64,000 nt of DNA from contig NZ_JAIFZM010000009.1 of the NCBI RefSeq assembly GCF_022095695.1, positions 120,492 through 184,491 of the forward strand, read 5' to 3'. The notes under the pieces were generated by a model. It searched no databases. It saw only the letters and a list, made by a program, of their open reading frames with translations, and was not told where the DNA came from. The position numbers were made by a program, and so were the translations under genes. This DNA comes from Oceanobacillus jordanicus. GTDB taxonomy: Bacteria > Bacillota > Bacilli > Bacillales > Amphibacillaceae. This document shows positions 43,276 to 52,168 of this stretch, in pieces. Position 1 is the stretch's first letter. Each line of letters starts with the position of its first letter.

Positions 43276-43410
43276 CCCGGTGCAACCGTCCGTAAGACTC
43301 CCACTTCAAAAACATGAAGTGGGAGTTAAGGGTCGCTAACACCCGGATTCGTTCAACTAACAATCAGTGGGGGAAGAAAAAAACACCCACTGATTGAAGT
43401 TTCGCTTTAT
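43276..43410 (+). repeat. Two-hairpin dispersed element, copy E (135 bp)
   Basis: Starts CCCGGTGCAACCGTCCG, ends TTTCGCTTTAT. Hairpin 1 has a minimal loop (CTCCCACTTC...GAAGTGGGAG) and hairpin 2 is CAATCAGTGGGGG with CACCCACTGATTG. The left border TTGGT differs from the TTTAT seen at the other copies. Lies between array 5 and glsA; like copy C it is followed by AATTC. Confidence 0.75.
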
Positions 43411-43476
43411 AATTCCATGTGTTTAAGGGAAAAACAGAAGGGAATGTATTTATAGATTACGGACAGGAGGTTTATT

Positions 43477-44472
43477 ATGGTACAGGGAGCAGCGAACTGG
43501 AATACGGGGATGACCCAAGAGTGGTTGCAAGAATATGTGGATGATTGGGTATCTTTCTATAGGAAGCATACTGCTGAGGGAGAGGTCGCTTCATACATAC
43601 CTGCATTAAAAGAAGCGAATCAGGATCATCTCGGGATTTCTATTATTGGTATGCACGGGATGAAGATACGCTCTGGTGATGTCGATGTTCGATTTACCAT
43701 CCAAAGTATTTCCAAAGTACTTAGCTTCATCGTAGCATGTATGCAAAGAGGAGTTTCCTATATGCTGGATAAGGTGGATGTGGAGCCGACAGGGGAAGCA
43801 TTTAATTCAATCATGCATTTAGAAATGAAACCATTAAAAAAACCATTTAACCCACTCGTCAACGCAGGCGCCATTACGGTATCCTCCATGCTAGATGGTG
43901 AAACATCAGAGGAAAAGCTGCAGCCGCTGCTTTCATTATTGGAAGAAATAATCGGCCATCGTCCACCCATCAACCTTGAAGTATATGAGTCAGAACGTGA
44001 ATCCTCCATGAGGAACAGAGCGATTGGCTACTATCTTTTGGAAACAGGATTTTTGGACTCGGATATAGAAGTTACACTTGATACCTATTTCAAACAGTGT
44101 TCCATTGAAGTTACGATTGATGATTTAGCCAGAATTGGCCTTATCCTAGCAAACGATGGAAAAGACCCAGATTCAGACCAAGAAATTATACCGAGACAGG
44201 TTGCTCGGTTGGCGAAAGCACTAATGTTGACGTGTGGCATGTATGACGCTTCTGGGAAATTCGCAGCCTATGTCGGCATACCAGCAAAAAGTGGGGTGTC
44301 AGGCGGGATTATTGCAGTGTCCCCACCTCGTGTTAGAAATGAACCGCTTCCGTTTATGGATGGCTGTGGGATGGCGGTTTACGGACCGGCGCTGGATAGC
44401 AAGGGAAATAGTACAGCAGGAATCAGGCTGTTGCGTCATATTGCGACACAATGGGATTTAAGTATATTCTAG
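43477..44472 (+). CDS. glsA: Glutaminase A
   Basis: 331 residues, beta-lactamase-like glutaminase: catalytic SISK (Ser77, Lys80), FNPLVNAGAI, and KSGVSGGI near the C-terminus. Hydrolyses glutamine to glutamate and ammonia. CAGGAGG ribosome site. Thirty bp ahead of the SRAP gene. Confidence 0.93.
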   Translation: MVQGAANWNTGMTQEWLQEYVDDWVSFYRKHTAEGEVASYIPALKEANQDHLGISIIGMHGMKIRSGDVDVRFTIQSISKVLSFIVACMQRGVSYMLDKVDVEPTGEAFNSIMHLEMKPLKKPFNPLVNAGAITVSSMLDGETSEEKLQPLLSLLEEIIGHRPPINLEVYESERESSMRNRAIGYYLLETGFLDSDIEVTLDTYFKQCSIEVTIDDLARIGLILANDGKDPDSDQEIIPRQVARLAKALMLTCGMYDASGKFAAYVGIPAKSGVSGGIIAVSPPRVRNEPLPFMDGCGMAVYGPALDSKGNSTAGIRLLRHIATQWDLSIF

Positions 44473-44501
44473 AAACAGTTGAGGATAGGGTGGTGGAGTA
44501 A

Positions 44502-45170
44502 ATGTGTGGACGATATACATTGTTAGCAGATGAACTTGAGGTCTTAAGGGCGTTCGGCTTGGAACAGGACGGGATAGATAACTTTGGACAAAGCTATAAT
44601 ATTGCACCAGGTCAGAATGTGCTTGCTATTATTCATGATGGAAATAAAAAGCGTGCAGGCTATATGCGTTGGGGGCTGGTCCCATCCTGGGCAAAGGATG
44701 AAAAAATTGGCTATAAAATGATTAATGCACGGAGTGAGACGGCGCATGAAAAACCTAGCTTTAAAAAGTTGATGGCGCAAAAGCGCTGTTTAATTATTGC
44801 CGATAGCTTCTTTGAATGGCAAAAGAATGAAGCTGGAAAACAGCCGAAGCGAATTCAACTGGCAGATCGCAAGCTCTTTGCATTTGCAGGGCTTTGGGAC
44901 AAATGGGAGCAGGAAGATAAAGACCTTTTCACCTGCACCATTTTAACGAAAGAGGCAAATCCTTTTATGCAGGACATCCATCATCGTATGCCAATTATTT
45001 TGCCAAAAGAAAAAGAGACAGATTGGATCGAACCACAAAAAGAGAAGCCTGACACGATGCATGCATTTCTTCAAAATATAGATATAGACGACCTTCACGC
45101 ATACAATGTTTCTACTTATGTGAATGCCGCGAAAAATAATGATGCCACATGTATTGCACCACTTGCATAG
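44502..45170 (+). CDS. SRAP-domain protein (HMCES/YedK family)
   Basis: 222 residues. Cys2 (MCGRYTLL) is the catalytic and crosslinking residue after removal of Met; MINARSET supplies the Asn, DSFFEWQ the Glu, and HHRMP the His. Family members form a covalent thiazolidine bond with abasic sites in single-stranded DNA. Only a weak GGATAGGGTGG precedes the ATG; may be co-transcribed with glsA. Confidence 0.92.
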   Translation: MCGRYTLLADELEVLRAFGLEQDGIDNFGQSYNIAPGQNVLAIIHDGNKKRAGYMRWGLVPSWAKDEKIGYKMINARSETAHEKPSFKKLMAQKRCLIIADSFFEWQKNEAGKQPKRIQLADRKLFAFAGLWDKWEQEDKDLFTCTILTKEANPFMQDIHHRMPIILPKEKETDWIEPQKEKPDTMHAFLQNIDIDDLHAYNVSTYVNAAKNNDATCIAPLA

Positions 45171-45330
45171 GTTGAGAATGATAAGTTAAGTGGTTAAAAG
45201 AGAGAAAGCCTGCCTTCGATATTAGCAAATACGAAAAATGCTCAGATAATGAAGTATCCAAGCGTTTTCATTCTTAACTATTGAAAGAAAAAGACGTCTA
45301 TACCAAGCAATTAACACACTTATGGCAAAT

Positions 45331-45531
45331 TTACCACTTCCCATTATTACCGATTTTACCTTTTGCATCCTCCAATGTTTTTTCTGCATATATATTTTTG
45401 GCTTCATTTAGACTTTTTACGCCTCCTTGAAAATCAGTATTCATATTCTTTTTCTTTGCCACCCAATCGTACAGTAGACCAAAGATTATAAAGCCGCCAA
45501 ATATGATTAGCAATATTATCCATAATTGCAC
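45331..45531 (-). CDS. Small single-helix membrane protein
   Basis: 66 residues, GTG start after GGGAGGTGAT. One membrane helix (VQLWIILLIIFGGFIIFGLLYDW) followed by a basic and polar cytosolic tail with a short helix. No family recognised. Stand-alone; about 160 bp to the preceding gene show nothing else. Confidence 0.6.
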   Translation of the reverse strand: MQLWIILLIIFGGFIIFGLLYDWVAKKKNMNTDFQGGVKSLNEAKNIYAEKTLEDAKGKIGNNGKW

Positions 45532-45663
45532 GCGATCACCTCCCATTTTCAATGTAAGATTAATCCTATTAAAATTTTTATCTTACTGTTATATATTCAT
45601 GTTTAACCAAAAATGACGTAATACTAATTAATTTGCTTTCAATCCTGTATGGGATATCAAAAA

Positions 45664-45701
45664 AATAGCATACCAATCACAATGTAATTTGGTATGCTAT
45701 T
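45664..45701. terminator. Bidirectional terminator
   Basis: AATAGCATACCAA pairs perfectly with TTGGTATGCTATT around a 12-nt loop, between the small protein gene and the symporter gene end. Confidence 0.85.
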
Positions 45702-45709
45702 TAATTCTA

Positions 45710-47071
45710 CTACCCGACTCGAGCTTTTCTTTCCTTATCTTGTAGTTTTTCTTCTTTGGCTACTTTTAGGAATCGTTTTGTTTCATATACCACTACTCCT
45801 GATAAACCAACCAAGCCAATGATGTTCGGTGCGGCCATTAGAGCATTCATAATGTCCGAGATGCCGAATACAACACTAAGTTCTTCAAGAGCACCGTACA
45901 TGACGGCAGCTACGAATACAACGCGATAGTAAGGGACAGCCTTATCGCTGAATAGATAAGAAAAGCACTTTTCCCCGTAGTAAGACCAACCTACCAAGGT
46001 AGAAAATGCGAATAATACAATCCCGATTGTGACGATGTATCCGCCTGTATCGCCTAGAAATGCCGCGAATGAAGCTGAGGTAAGCTCTCCGCCTTCAAGT
46101 CCGCCACCATACATGTCTGCCATAACGATCGTAATTCCTGTAATGGAACAAACAATGATTGTATCAATGAAAACCTGGGTCATGGAAACAAGTGCCTGTC
46201 TTCCAGGTAAATCTGTTTTAGCGGCAGCAGCTGCGATTGGTGCGGAGCCTAGTCCAGCTTCGTTAGAGAATACTCCGCGTGCTACTCCGTATCGAATTAC
46301 TGTTCCAAGTATACCACCACCGATGGCACTTCCTGTAAAGGCATCATTAAAAATTATTCCGACAGCTTGTGGGACAAGATCAAAATTTAAAATCATAATA
46401 ATAAGTCCACCTAAAACGTAAAAGGCTGCCATAATCGGGACGAAGAAAGAAGTAACTCTCCCAATACTTTTAATACCACCCAAGATAACCAATCCAACTA
46501 ATACGGTAAGTAAAATTCCTGTTACCCATGTTGGTACATTAAAAGAATCTGACATTGCTTTAGAAACAGAATTGGACTGAACCATGTTACCAATTCCAAA
46601 GGCAGCACACGAACCAAAGATTGCGAACAGAACGCCGAGCCATTTTGCCTTTAGCCCTTTTTCTAGGTAGTACATGGGCCCACCTGAAATTTCCCCCTTG
46701 CTGTTAACTTGACGGTACTTTACAGCGAGAATAGCCTCTGAATACTTTGTTGCCATTCCCAAAAGGGCTGTAACCCACATCCATAACACGGCACCTGGGC
46801 CACCTAACACAACTGCTGTTGCTACCCCAACAATATTACCGGTCCCAATCGTTGCGGCCATGGCAGTTGTTAAGGCCTGATAATGGCTGATATCCCCTTT
46901 GGATTTCTTGTCCTGACGTGCTGGACTAAAAGCTAGCTTCAACGCATAGGGTAATGTACGAAATTGTAAAAAACCTAGACGTAATGTTAAGTACAACCCG
47001 GCACCCACGATCAATATTAGCATTGGTGGTCCCCATACTATGTCACTTATGGAGCTAATTATTTCTTCCAT
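45710..47071 (-). CDS. Sodium:alanine/amino-acid symporter, AGCS family
   Basis: 453 residues, about eleven membrane helices. TAMAATIGTGNIVGVATA, GGPGAVLWMW, GGPMYYLEKGL and RGVFSNEAGLGSAPIAAAAAKT are AGCS signatures including the cation-site region. Carries alanine, glycine or glutamine with sodium; B. subtilis AlsT is the closest recalled type. GGGAGGGG precedes the ATG. Confidence 0.9.
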   Translation of the reverse strand: MEEIISSISDIVWGPPMLILIVGAGLYLTLRLGFLQFRTLPYALKLAFSPARQDKKSKGDISHYQALTTAMAATIGTGNIVGVATAVVLGGPGAVLWMWVTALLGMATKYSEAILAVKYRQVNSKGEISGGPMYYLEKGLKAKWLGVLFAIFGSCAAFGIGNMVQSNSVSKAMSDSFNVPTWVTGILLTVLVGLVILGGIKSIGRVTSFFVPIMAAFYVLGGLIIMILNFDLVPQAVGIIFNDAFTGSAIGGGILGTVIRYGVARGVFSNEAGLGSAPIAAAAAKTDLPGRQALVSMTQVFIDTIIVCSITGITIVMADMYGGGLEGGELTSASFAAFLGDTGGYIVTIGIVLFAFSTLVGWSYYGEKCFSYLFSDKAVPYYRVVFVAAVMYGALEELSVVFGISDIMNALMAAPNIIGLVGLSGVVVYETKRFLKVAKEEKLQDKERKARVG

Positions 47072-47288
47072 CCAAACCCCTCCCCTGTTATTTTACTATA
47101 TTAAATATTAAGAAAATTTAAGTCAAGCGTTTTTTTAGTGTAATTTCTTACAGAACACCTAATCCATTGCTTCCTGCTTACTAAGTTGCTTATAATAAAG
47201 ATATTATCGAATGAGCTCTTAAAATATAAAAGTTTGGAAAAGCTAGAAAGAGCTATGGATTCTATACAGAAAAAGGAGAGAAACAAAC

Positions 47289-47585
47289 ATGGGCAATCGT
47301 AAGCTTGTAGTAGGTGTATTAATTGGAGCAATAGTTGGGGGTGCAATTACTTTATTCGACAGAGAGACTCGAAACTACTCGCGAATGAAGTTATCGAACA
47401 TGAAATATAGTTCGCAATCTGTTTTGAAAAACCCTTCTGAGGCAGTTAGAAATATAAGGAAGACTTTTGATACATTTAATCAAAACTTTACATCTGGGGT
47501 GGAAAGCACCATTACTGCATTAGAACAAGTAGAAACAACTTTAGAAAAATATACAAATAGAAATGGATCCAACAGAATAGAATAG
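47289..47585 (+). CDS. Small YtxH-like membrane-anchored protein
   Basis: 98 residues: an N-terminal glycine-rich hydrophobic helix (LVVGVLIGAIVGGAITLF) followed by a basic, helical tail, the layout of YtxH/gas-vesicle-like small stress proteins. AAAGGAGAG ribosome site. Thirty bp ahead of the BrkB-like gene and probably co-transcribed. Confidence 0.6.
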   Translation: MGNRKLVVGVLIGAIVGGAITLFDRETRNYSRMKLSNMKYSSQSVLKNPSEAVRNIRKTFDTFNQNFTSGVESTITALEQVETTLEKYTNRNGSNRIE

Positions 47586-47615
47586 GGATGACAGATCGTA
47601 TAGGAGTGTGTCCAC

Positions 47616-48437
47616 GTGAGCAAAGTATTAAACTTTGTTAAACAATTATATGCCAAGCTTGAAGAGGTAGACGTGTTTGGTCTCGCTGCACAGCTTGCAT
47701 ATTTTTTCCTGTTATCATTATTCCCTTTTCTATTGTTCCTTTTGACATTGGTTGGCTATTTGCCATTTGATGACATAGCCATACTTGATATGATCAGAAC
47801 CTATGCACCAGCTCAAATTGTGGATCTTATAAGTACGAATGTCAGTAACTTGCTGGAACAACAAAATGGTGGGTTATTGTCATTTGGATTTATTGCAACA
47901 CTTTGGGCAGCTTCCAATGGTGTAAATGCTATCATGCGAGGCTTTAATATTGCGTATGGAGTGGAAGAGAATCGTTCTTTTATTGTTTCACGCCTTATCG
48001 CTATCGTTCTTACCGTAGCGATGGTGCTGGTGATCTCAATCGCATTTCTCCTCCCCATTTTTGGACGGATGATCGGTATTTACTTATTTTCGTTTGTTGG
48101 CCTATCTGAAGGCTTCCTGCTCGTGTGGCAAGGACTTCGTTGGGTGTTATCCTCCATCGTCATTTTTATTGTGCTGGTCGCATTGTACAAGCTTGCGCCA
48201 AATCTCCGTGTTTATTTAAAGAATACGGTATGGGGCGCACTGTTTGCTACCATTTTATGGCAGCTAGCTTCACTTGGGTTCTCATATTATGTTAGTACAG
48301 CCGGCAATTACTCGGCCACATATGGAAGTTTAGGAACCGTAATTGTCCTTATGATTTGGTTTTATCTTTCAGGCATTATTATTATGGCGGGTGGCATAAT
48401 GAATGCTGTCATAAGAAAGAATAAGCTGGAGTCTTAA
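47616..48437 (+). CDS. YihY/BrkB-family inner membrane protein
   Basis: 273 residues, six membrane helices. VFGLAAQLAYFFLLSLFPFLLF, WAASNGVNAIMRGFNIAYGVEE and YKLAPNLRVYLKNTVWGALFATILWQ are family motifs. Function not established (possibly transport or virulence-related in other genera). GTG start after AGGAGTG. Confidence 0.85.
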   Translation: MSKVLNFVKQLYAKLEEVDVFGLAAQLAYFFLLSLFPFLLFLLTLVGYLPFDDIAILDMIRTYAPAQIVDLISTNVSNLLEQQNGGLLSFGFIATLWAASNGVNAIMRGFNIAYGVEENRSFIVSRLIAIVLTVAMVLVISIAFLLPIFGRMIGIYLFSFVGLSEGFLLVWQGLRWVLSSIVIFIVLVALYKLAPNLRVYLKNTVWGALFATILWQLASLGFSYYVSTAGNYSATYGSLGTVIVLMIWFYLSGIIIMAGGIMNAVIRKNKLES

Positions 48438-48480
48438 AAGACAATAGTTAACATAGCTTCTAAAATAAGTAAACACTACC

Positions 48481-48515
48481 AATCAGCGAGGCTTTATCAG
48501 TTTCGCTGATTTTTC
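48481..48515 (+). terminator. Terminator of the YtxH/BrkB pair
   Basis: AATCAGCGA pairs with TCGCTGATT and continues TTTC. Confidence 0.82.
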
Positions 48516-48675
48516 ATTTGGCAACCGGAGTATTGTGGATTGTTCGGGTAAAATTCTAACCCTAAGCCAAACTATAGGGAAAAGCAAAAAGCGAAGTAAA
48601 TAAATTTTGAAATTATTTAGATAAACTGTTACAATCATATTGTCATTTTAAATATAACAATAGGGGTGAATAGTA

Positions 48676-49554
48676 TTGAAGAAGTTTTTGTTATTGGTTT
48701 CATTAGTTGCTATTGTAGCGTTCTTTAGTGCGTGTGGTAATGGAGAGGAAGAAAGTAACAGTGATAATGAATCTAGTGGGACAGATGAAAGATGGGAAGA
48801 GATCCAAGAGTCTGGTGAAATTGTTGTGGGCACATCTGGTACTCTAATGGCTGCTTCTTATTATGATGGTGAAGAGGAAAGTAAGGACCAGCTTACAGGC
48901 TATGATGTAGAAGTGATGCGCGAGATTGCCAAGCGCCTCGACTTGGATATCTCATTTGAAATCATGGGAATTGACGGTATGCTTCCTGCGGTAAAAAGTG
49001 GGCGCATTGATGTTGCTGCTAACGACGTGGAAGCTACAGATAAAAGAAAAAAAGAATTTAATTTTAGTGCGCCATATAAATATTCATACTCAACGATGGT
49101 TGTAAGAAAAGAAGATAATTCTGGAATTGAGTCCTTGGAAGATCTTGATGGGAAAATTGCTGGTGGGGGAGCAACCACGATTTACAGCCAGATTGCCGAG
49201 CATTTTGGTGCAGAGATAAAAACATATGGCAATGCGCCAAATGAAGCCTACTTACGTGATGTTGACAACGGCAGAACAGATGTTATTGTAAATGATTACT
49301 ATTTATCTAAATTTGGTGTTGCAGGTTTTCCTGACTTCGATATTCATTTACATCCAGACTTGAAATTCCATCCAACAGAACAGGCAGTTGTGATACCAAA
49401 GGGTGCTGATAAGCTAACTGAAGAAATAAACAAGGCGCTTGAAGGAATGCGTGAGGATGGTACGCTTACAAAGCTAGCGGAAGAATTTTATAATGAAGAC
49501 GCATCACAAAAACCAGATGAAGAGATTCAAGAACTTGAAGGAATTGACCTCTAA
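48676..49554 (+). CDS. Amino-acid ABC transporter substrate-binding lipoprotein
   Basis: 292 residues; TTG start after AGGGGTGA. Lipoprotein signal peptide with lipobox FSAC (Cys about 20), acidic spacer, then a family-3 solute-binding fold (TGYDVEVMREIAKRLDLDISFEIM, GMLPAVKSGRIDVAANDVEATDKRKKEFNFSAPY). Probably binds a polar amino acid or cystine-like ligand. The permease gene follows 12 bp later. Confidence 0.88.
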   Translation: MKKFLLLVSLVAIVAFFSACGNGEEESNSDNESSGTDERWEEIQESGEIVVGTSGTLMAASYYDGEEESKDQLTGYDVEVMREIAKRLDLDISFEIMGIDGMLPAVKSGRIDVAANDVEATDKRKKEFNFSAPYKYSYSTMVVRKEDNSGIESLEDLDGKIAGGGATTIYSQIAEHFGAEIKTYGNAPNEAYLRDVDNGRTDVIVNDYYLSKFGVAGFPDFDIHLHPDLKFHPTEQAVVIPKGADKLTEEINKALEGMREDGTLTKLAEEFYNEDASQKPDEEIQELEGIDL

Positions 49555-49566
49555 GGGGAGGCTATT

Positions 49567-50250
49567 ATGAATTTAGGTGCTTTTAACTTTGGTGGATTAT
49601 TTAATCCGGTACTTGCGTGGGAAAGTCTTCCCTTTGTATTAGGTGGCTTACCAGTAACCATGCTCATTGCTATTGTAAGCATGGGCATGGGGCTTATCCT
49701 AGGGCTTTTCCTTGCATTAGCCAGAGGCTCGAACCGAATTATATTACGTTGGCCTGCAAGAATCTATATTTCCTTTATGCGTGGAACACCTATCCTCGTA
49801 TTTTTGTTTATACTATACTTTGGTTTACCGGTGGTTGGAATTAAATTTACAGCAATTGCTGCAGCTTGTTTAGGCTTTGGTTTAAATAGTGCTGCCTACA
49901 TAGCAGAAATTGATCGCTCGTCGATCAATAGCATTGATCGTGGTCAATGGGAATCAGCAAAGGCTTTAAATATGAGCTATTTGAAGACATTGCGTAAAAT
50001 TATTCTTCCACAGGCAACACGAATTGCGATTCCGCCACTTACCAATGTATTTATGGATATTGTGAAGGCAACTTCTCTAGCAGCCGTTATTACAGTGCCG
50101 GAGCTGTTTCAAAAGGCACAACTTGTGACAGGTAGGGAATTCGATGCGATGACGTTGTATATTCTCGTTGCATTAATCTATTGGCCGGTGTGTATCGTTA
50201 TTTCCTTCTTCCAAGATCGCTTGGAAGATCGTTATAGCCGATTTTTATAA
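49567..50250 (+). CDS. Amino-acid ABC transporter permease (HisM/GlnP family)
   Basis: 227 residues, five membrane helices, with the EAA loop GQWESAKALNMSYLKTLRKIILPQA and SFMRGTPILVFLF. No ATPase gene follows; a terminator closes the two-gene unit, so the ATPase must be shared from elsewhere. Confidence 0.88.
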   Translation: MNLGAFNFGGLFNPVLAWESLPFVLGGLPVTMLIAIVSMGMGLILGLFLALARGSNRIILRWPARIYISFMRGTPILVFLFILYFGLPVVGIKFTAIAAACLGFGLNSAAYIAEIDRSSINSIDRGQWESAKALNMSYLKTLRKIILPQATRIAIPPLTNVFMDIVKATSLAAVITVPELFQKAQLVTGREFDAMTLYILVALIYWPVCIVISFFQDRLEDRYSRFL

Positions 50251-50282
50251 AAAAATTGATAGATGTTTTTTAACGTTAAAAT

Positions 50283-50330
50283 GCCGAGTGACCTTACGTA
50301 TCTACTACGTAATGGTCGCTCGGCCTTTTT
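50283..50330. terminator. Terminator after the amino-acid permease gene
   Basis: GCCGAGTGACC pairs with GGTCGCTCGGC, with an additional TTACGTA/TACGTAA inner stem, and ends in TTTTT. Confidence 0.9.
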
Positions 50331-50414
50331 GATTATAGGAACAATAAGCAGAGAACTCTTTTAGCGTGAATAAACAGTTGCCGCTTGCGCAAAGCTACAT
50401 AAAGACTCGGTGTG

Positions 50415-51578
50415 CTAGCTTACCGAAATTTGTTTCTCACGTTTAAAATAGATCGCAGCAAGAATGAAAACGAGCATGATCCCAATCATGTAGAAAAATG
50501 ATAGTGTTGGGAAAAACTCGACATACAATCCACCTAAAAATGGACCACTAATGCTTCCAAGACTGAAAGCAATTCCGATCATGAGGTTACCAGCAGGCAG
50601 TAAATTACCCGGCAACAGGTCTGTCATATACGAAATACCTAAAGAGAACAAGGATCCTACGAACATCCCCGCTAATGTAAATAGAATGAAGAGCGCAGTA
50701 ACGGATGTCTCGAGGTATGCTGCCATCATAAAGCAGGCAACTCCGCCAACAAGTACATATAATAATATACTTCTTCTGCCGATTCTGTCGCTAAGTATCC
50801 CGAGCGGAAGCTGTGTAATAAGACTTCCGATCGCAAAACAAGGAATAAGTAGTGAGAGTATGTCCACATCATGGCCAATTCTTAATCCATAAATCGGGAA
50901 GATACTATGTAGTGTTGCTTCAAGGAAGCCATATCCAAAACTTGGAAGTAAAGCAACCCAGGCAATTTTCCCTGTTTGAATAAACCGTTTAGTGGAACTT
51001 GAGCCACTTCCAGAATCATAATCCTCTGCAGGCCACATATTTCTAACGAATAGCATAAGGGACCAGACGATAATGCTTAAACCTGCGGATACAAAGAAAG
51101 GAAGTACTTCATTAATTGAAAGCAGCCTTGTCATTAACGGACCAAGCGCAAAGCCTAAGCCGAAAAACATACCATAGTAAGCAATATTGCGACCACGCGT
51201 TTCTTTTGTAGCTGTTGTGGTAATCCATGTTTGGGTACCAAAGTGAAGCATTTGGTCTCCGACTCCTACCATCATCCGTAACACAAACCAAAACCATAAA
51301 GACTGCCATAATGGAAACAATGCTAAGGAAGCAAATACAAGAAATCCACCTATGACGATTATCGGTTTAAATCCTAATTTACGCATTGGTTTCTCCATGA
51401 ACGGGGAGGCAATTAAGACTCCAACATACAAACCAGTCGCATGAAGTCCATTGATAGAAGAAGAGATTTGGTTTTGCTCTAGAATGATAGCCAAGAGGGG
51501 GAGCAACATTCCTTGTGAAAAGCCTGAAATAGTTACAAGTGAAATTAATATCCAAAATCGTGTTTTAGCTGATACCAT
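50415..51578 (-). CDS. MFS transporter
   Basis: 387 residues, twelve membrane helices in two halves. DRIGRRS loop between helices of the second half and GVGDQMLHFGTQTWI in the first fit drug:H+ antiporter-like MFS proteins. Substrate unknown. AAGGAGAAC precedes the ATG. Lies near YfkD-like and BrkB-like genes, neighbours that recall the yfk region of B. subtilis. Confidence 0.83.
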   Translation of the reverse strand: MVSAKTRFWILISLVTISGFSQGMLLPLLAIILEQNQISSSINGLHATGLYVGVLIASPFMEKPMRKLGFKPIIVIGGFLVFASLALFPLWQSLWFWFVLRMMVGVGDQMLHFGTQTWITTTATKETRGRNIAYYGMFFGLGFALGPLMTRLLSINEVLPFFVSAGLSIIVWSLMLFVRNMWPAEDYDSGSGSSSTKRFIQTGKIAWVALLPSFGYGFLEATLHSIFPIYGLRIGHDVDILSLLIPCFAIGSLITQLPLGILSDRIGRRSILLYVLVGGVACFMMAAYLETSVTALFILFTLAGMFVGSLFSLGISYMTDLLPGNLLPAGNLMIGIAFSLGSISGPFLGGLYVEFFPTLSFFYMIGIMLVFILAAIYFKREKQISVS

Positions 51579-51708
51579 GTTGTTCTCCTTCTGTTGGGTT
51601 CTCTTTATTCAATTTAATGGCTTTATTTGCAATCGTCAATCATTTAGATTGTAAGATGTTAGGAAAAATCTGTTTTAGGAAATAGTATAGAAAAAGGAGG
51701 ATTTTAAG

Positions 51709-52098
51709 ATGGATTTTTATCTCAAAGAAAATGGTATGAGAGCAAAATTGCCATATGGAGAAATTGATATTTCTGGGAATGAAGATTATGGCTATCGTCC
51801 TTTCCAATTAATGGTTGCATCCATAGCTGGTTGTAGTGCATCTGTCTTTCGTAAAATTTTAGAGAAGCAACGTACGGAGGTCGCGGATCTACAGGTTCAT
51901 GCAGAAGTGGAGAGGAACTCGGAGGAAGCCAATCGTATAGAGAAAATAACCTTAAAGTACATGGTGAAAGGGCGGCGTCTTGACCCTGAAAGGTTATATA
52001 AAAATATGGAAATAGCTCGTAAGAATTGCTCTATGATAAGGTCTGTCGAAGGGAGTATTACGATAGAGGAGCATATCGATACGGTTGAATTAAGCTAA
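51709..52098 (+). CDS. OsmC/Ohr-family peroxiredoxin-like protein
   Basis: 129 residues with the two family cysteines, in AGCSAS and KNCSMIRS; the first is the probable peroxidatic Cys. Members reduce organic hydroperoxides. YRPFQLMVASIAGCSASVFRKILEKQR is typical of YhfA-like OsmC. AAAGGAGG ribosome site. Confidence 0.86.
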   Translation: MDFYLKENGMRAKLPYGEIDISGNEDYGYRPFQLMVASIAGCSASVFRKILEKQRTEVADLQVHAEVERNSEEANRIEKITLKYMVKGRRLDPERLYKNMEIARKNCSMIRSVEGSITIEEHIDTVELS

Positions 52099-52168
52099 CG
52101 ATAGCAGAAACGAGGTATAAAATTTTTATGTCCGAAAAAACTAGAGGAAAAAGAAGGGACATAAAAAT

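Noticed and set aside
43013..43339. Plus-strand open frame with PIDHIGAPINH-type heptads
   Set aside because: It is array 5 read in frame: a 21-nt period keeps frames open and gives seven-residue repeats. There is no ribosome site, and it runs into repeat copy E.
2668..43410. A tnpB or tnpA gene belonging to the two-hairpin elements
   Set aside because: I looked for one next to every copy; none of the copies has coding capacity and no TnpB-like protein occurs in the window.
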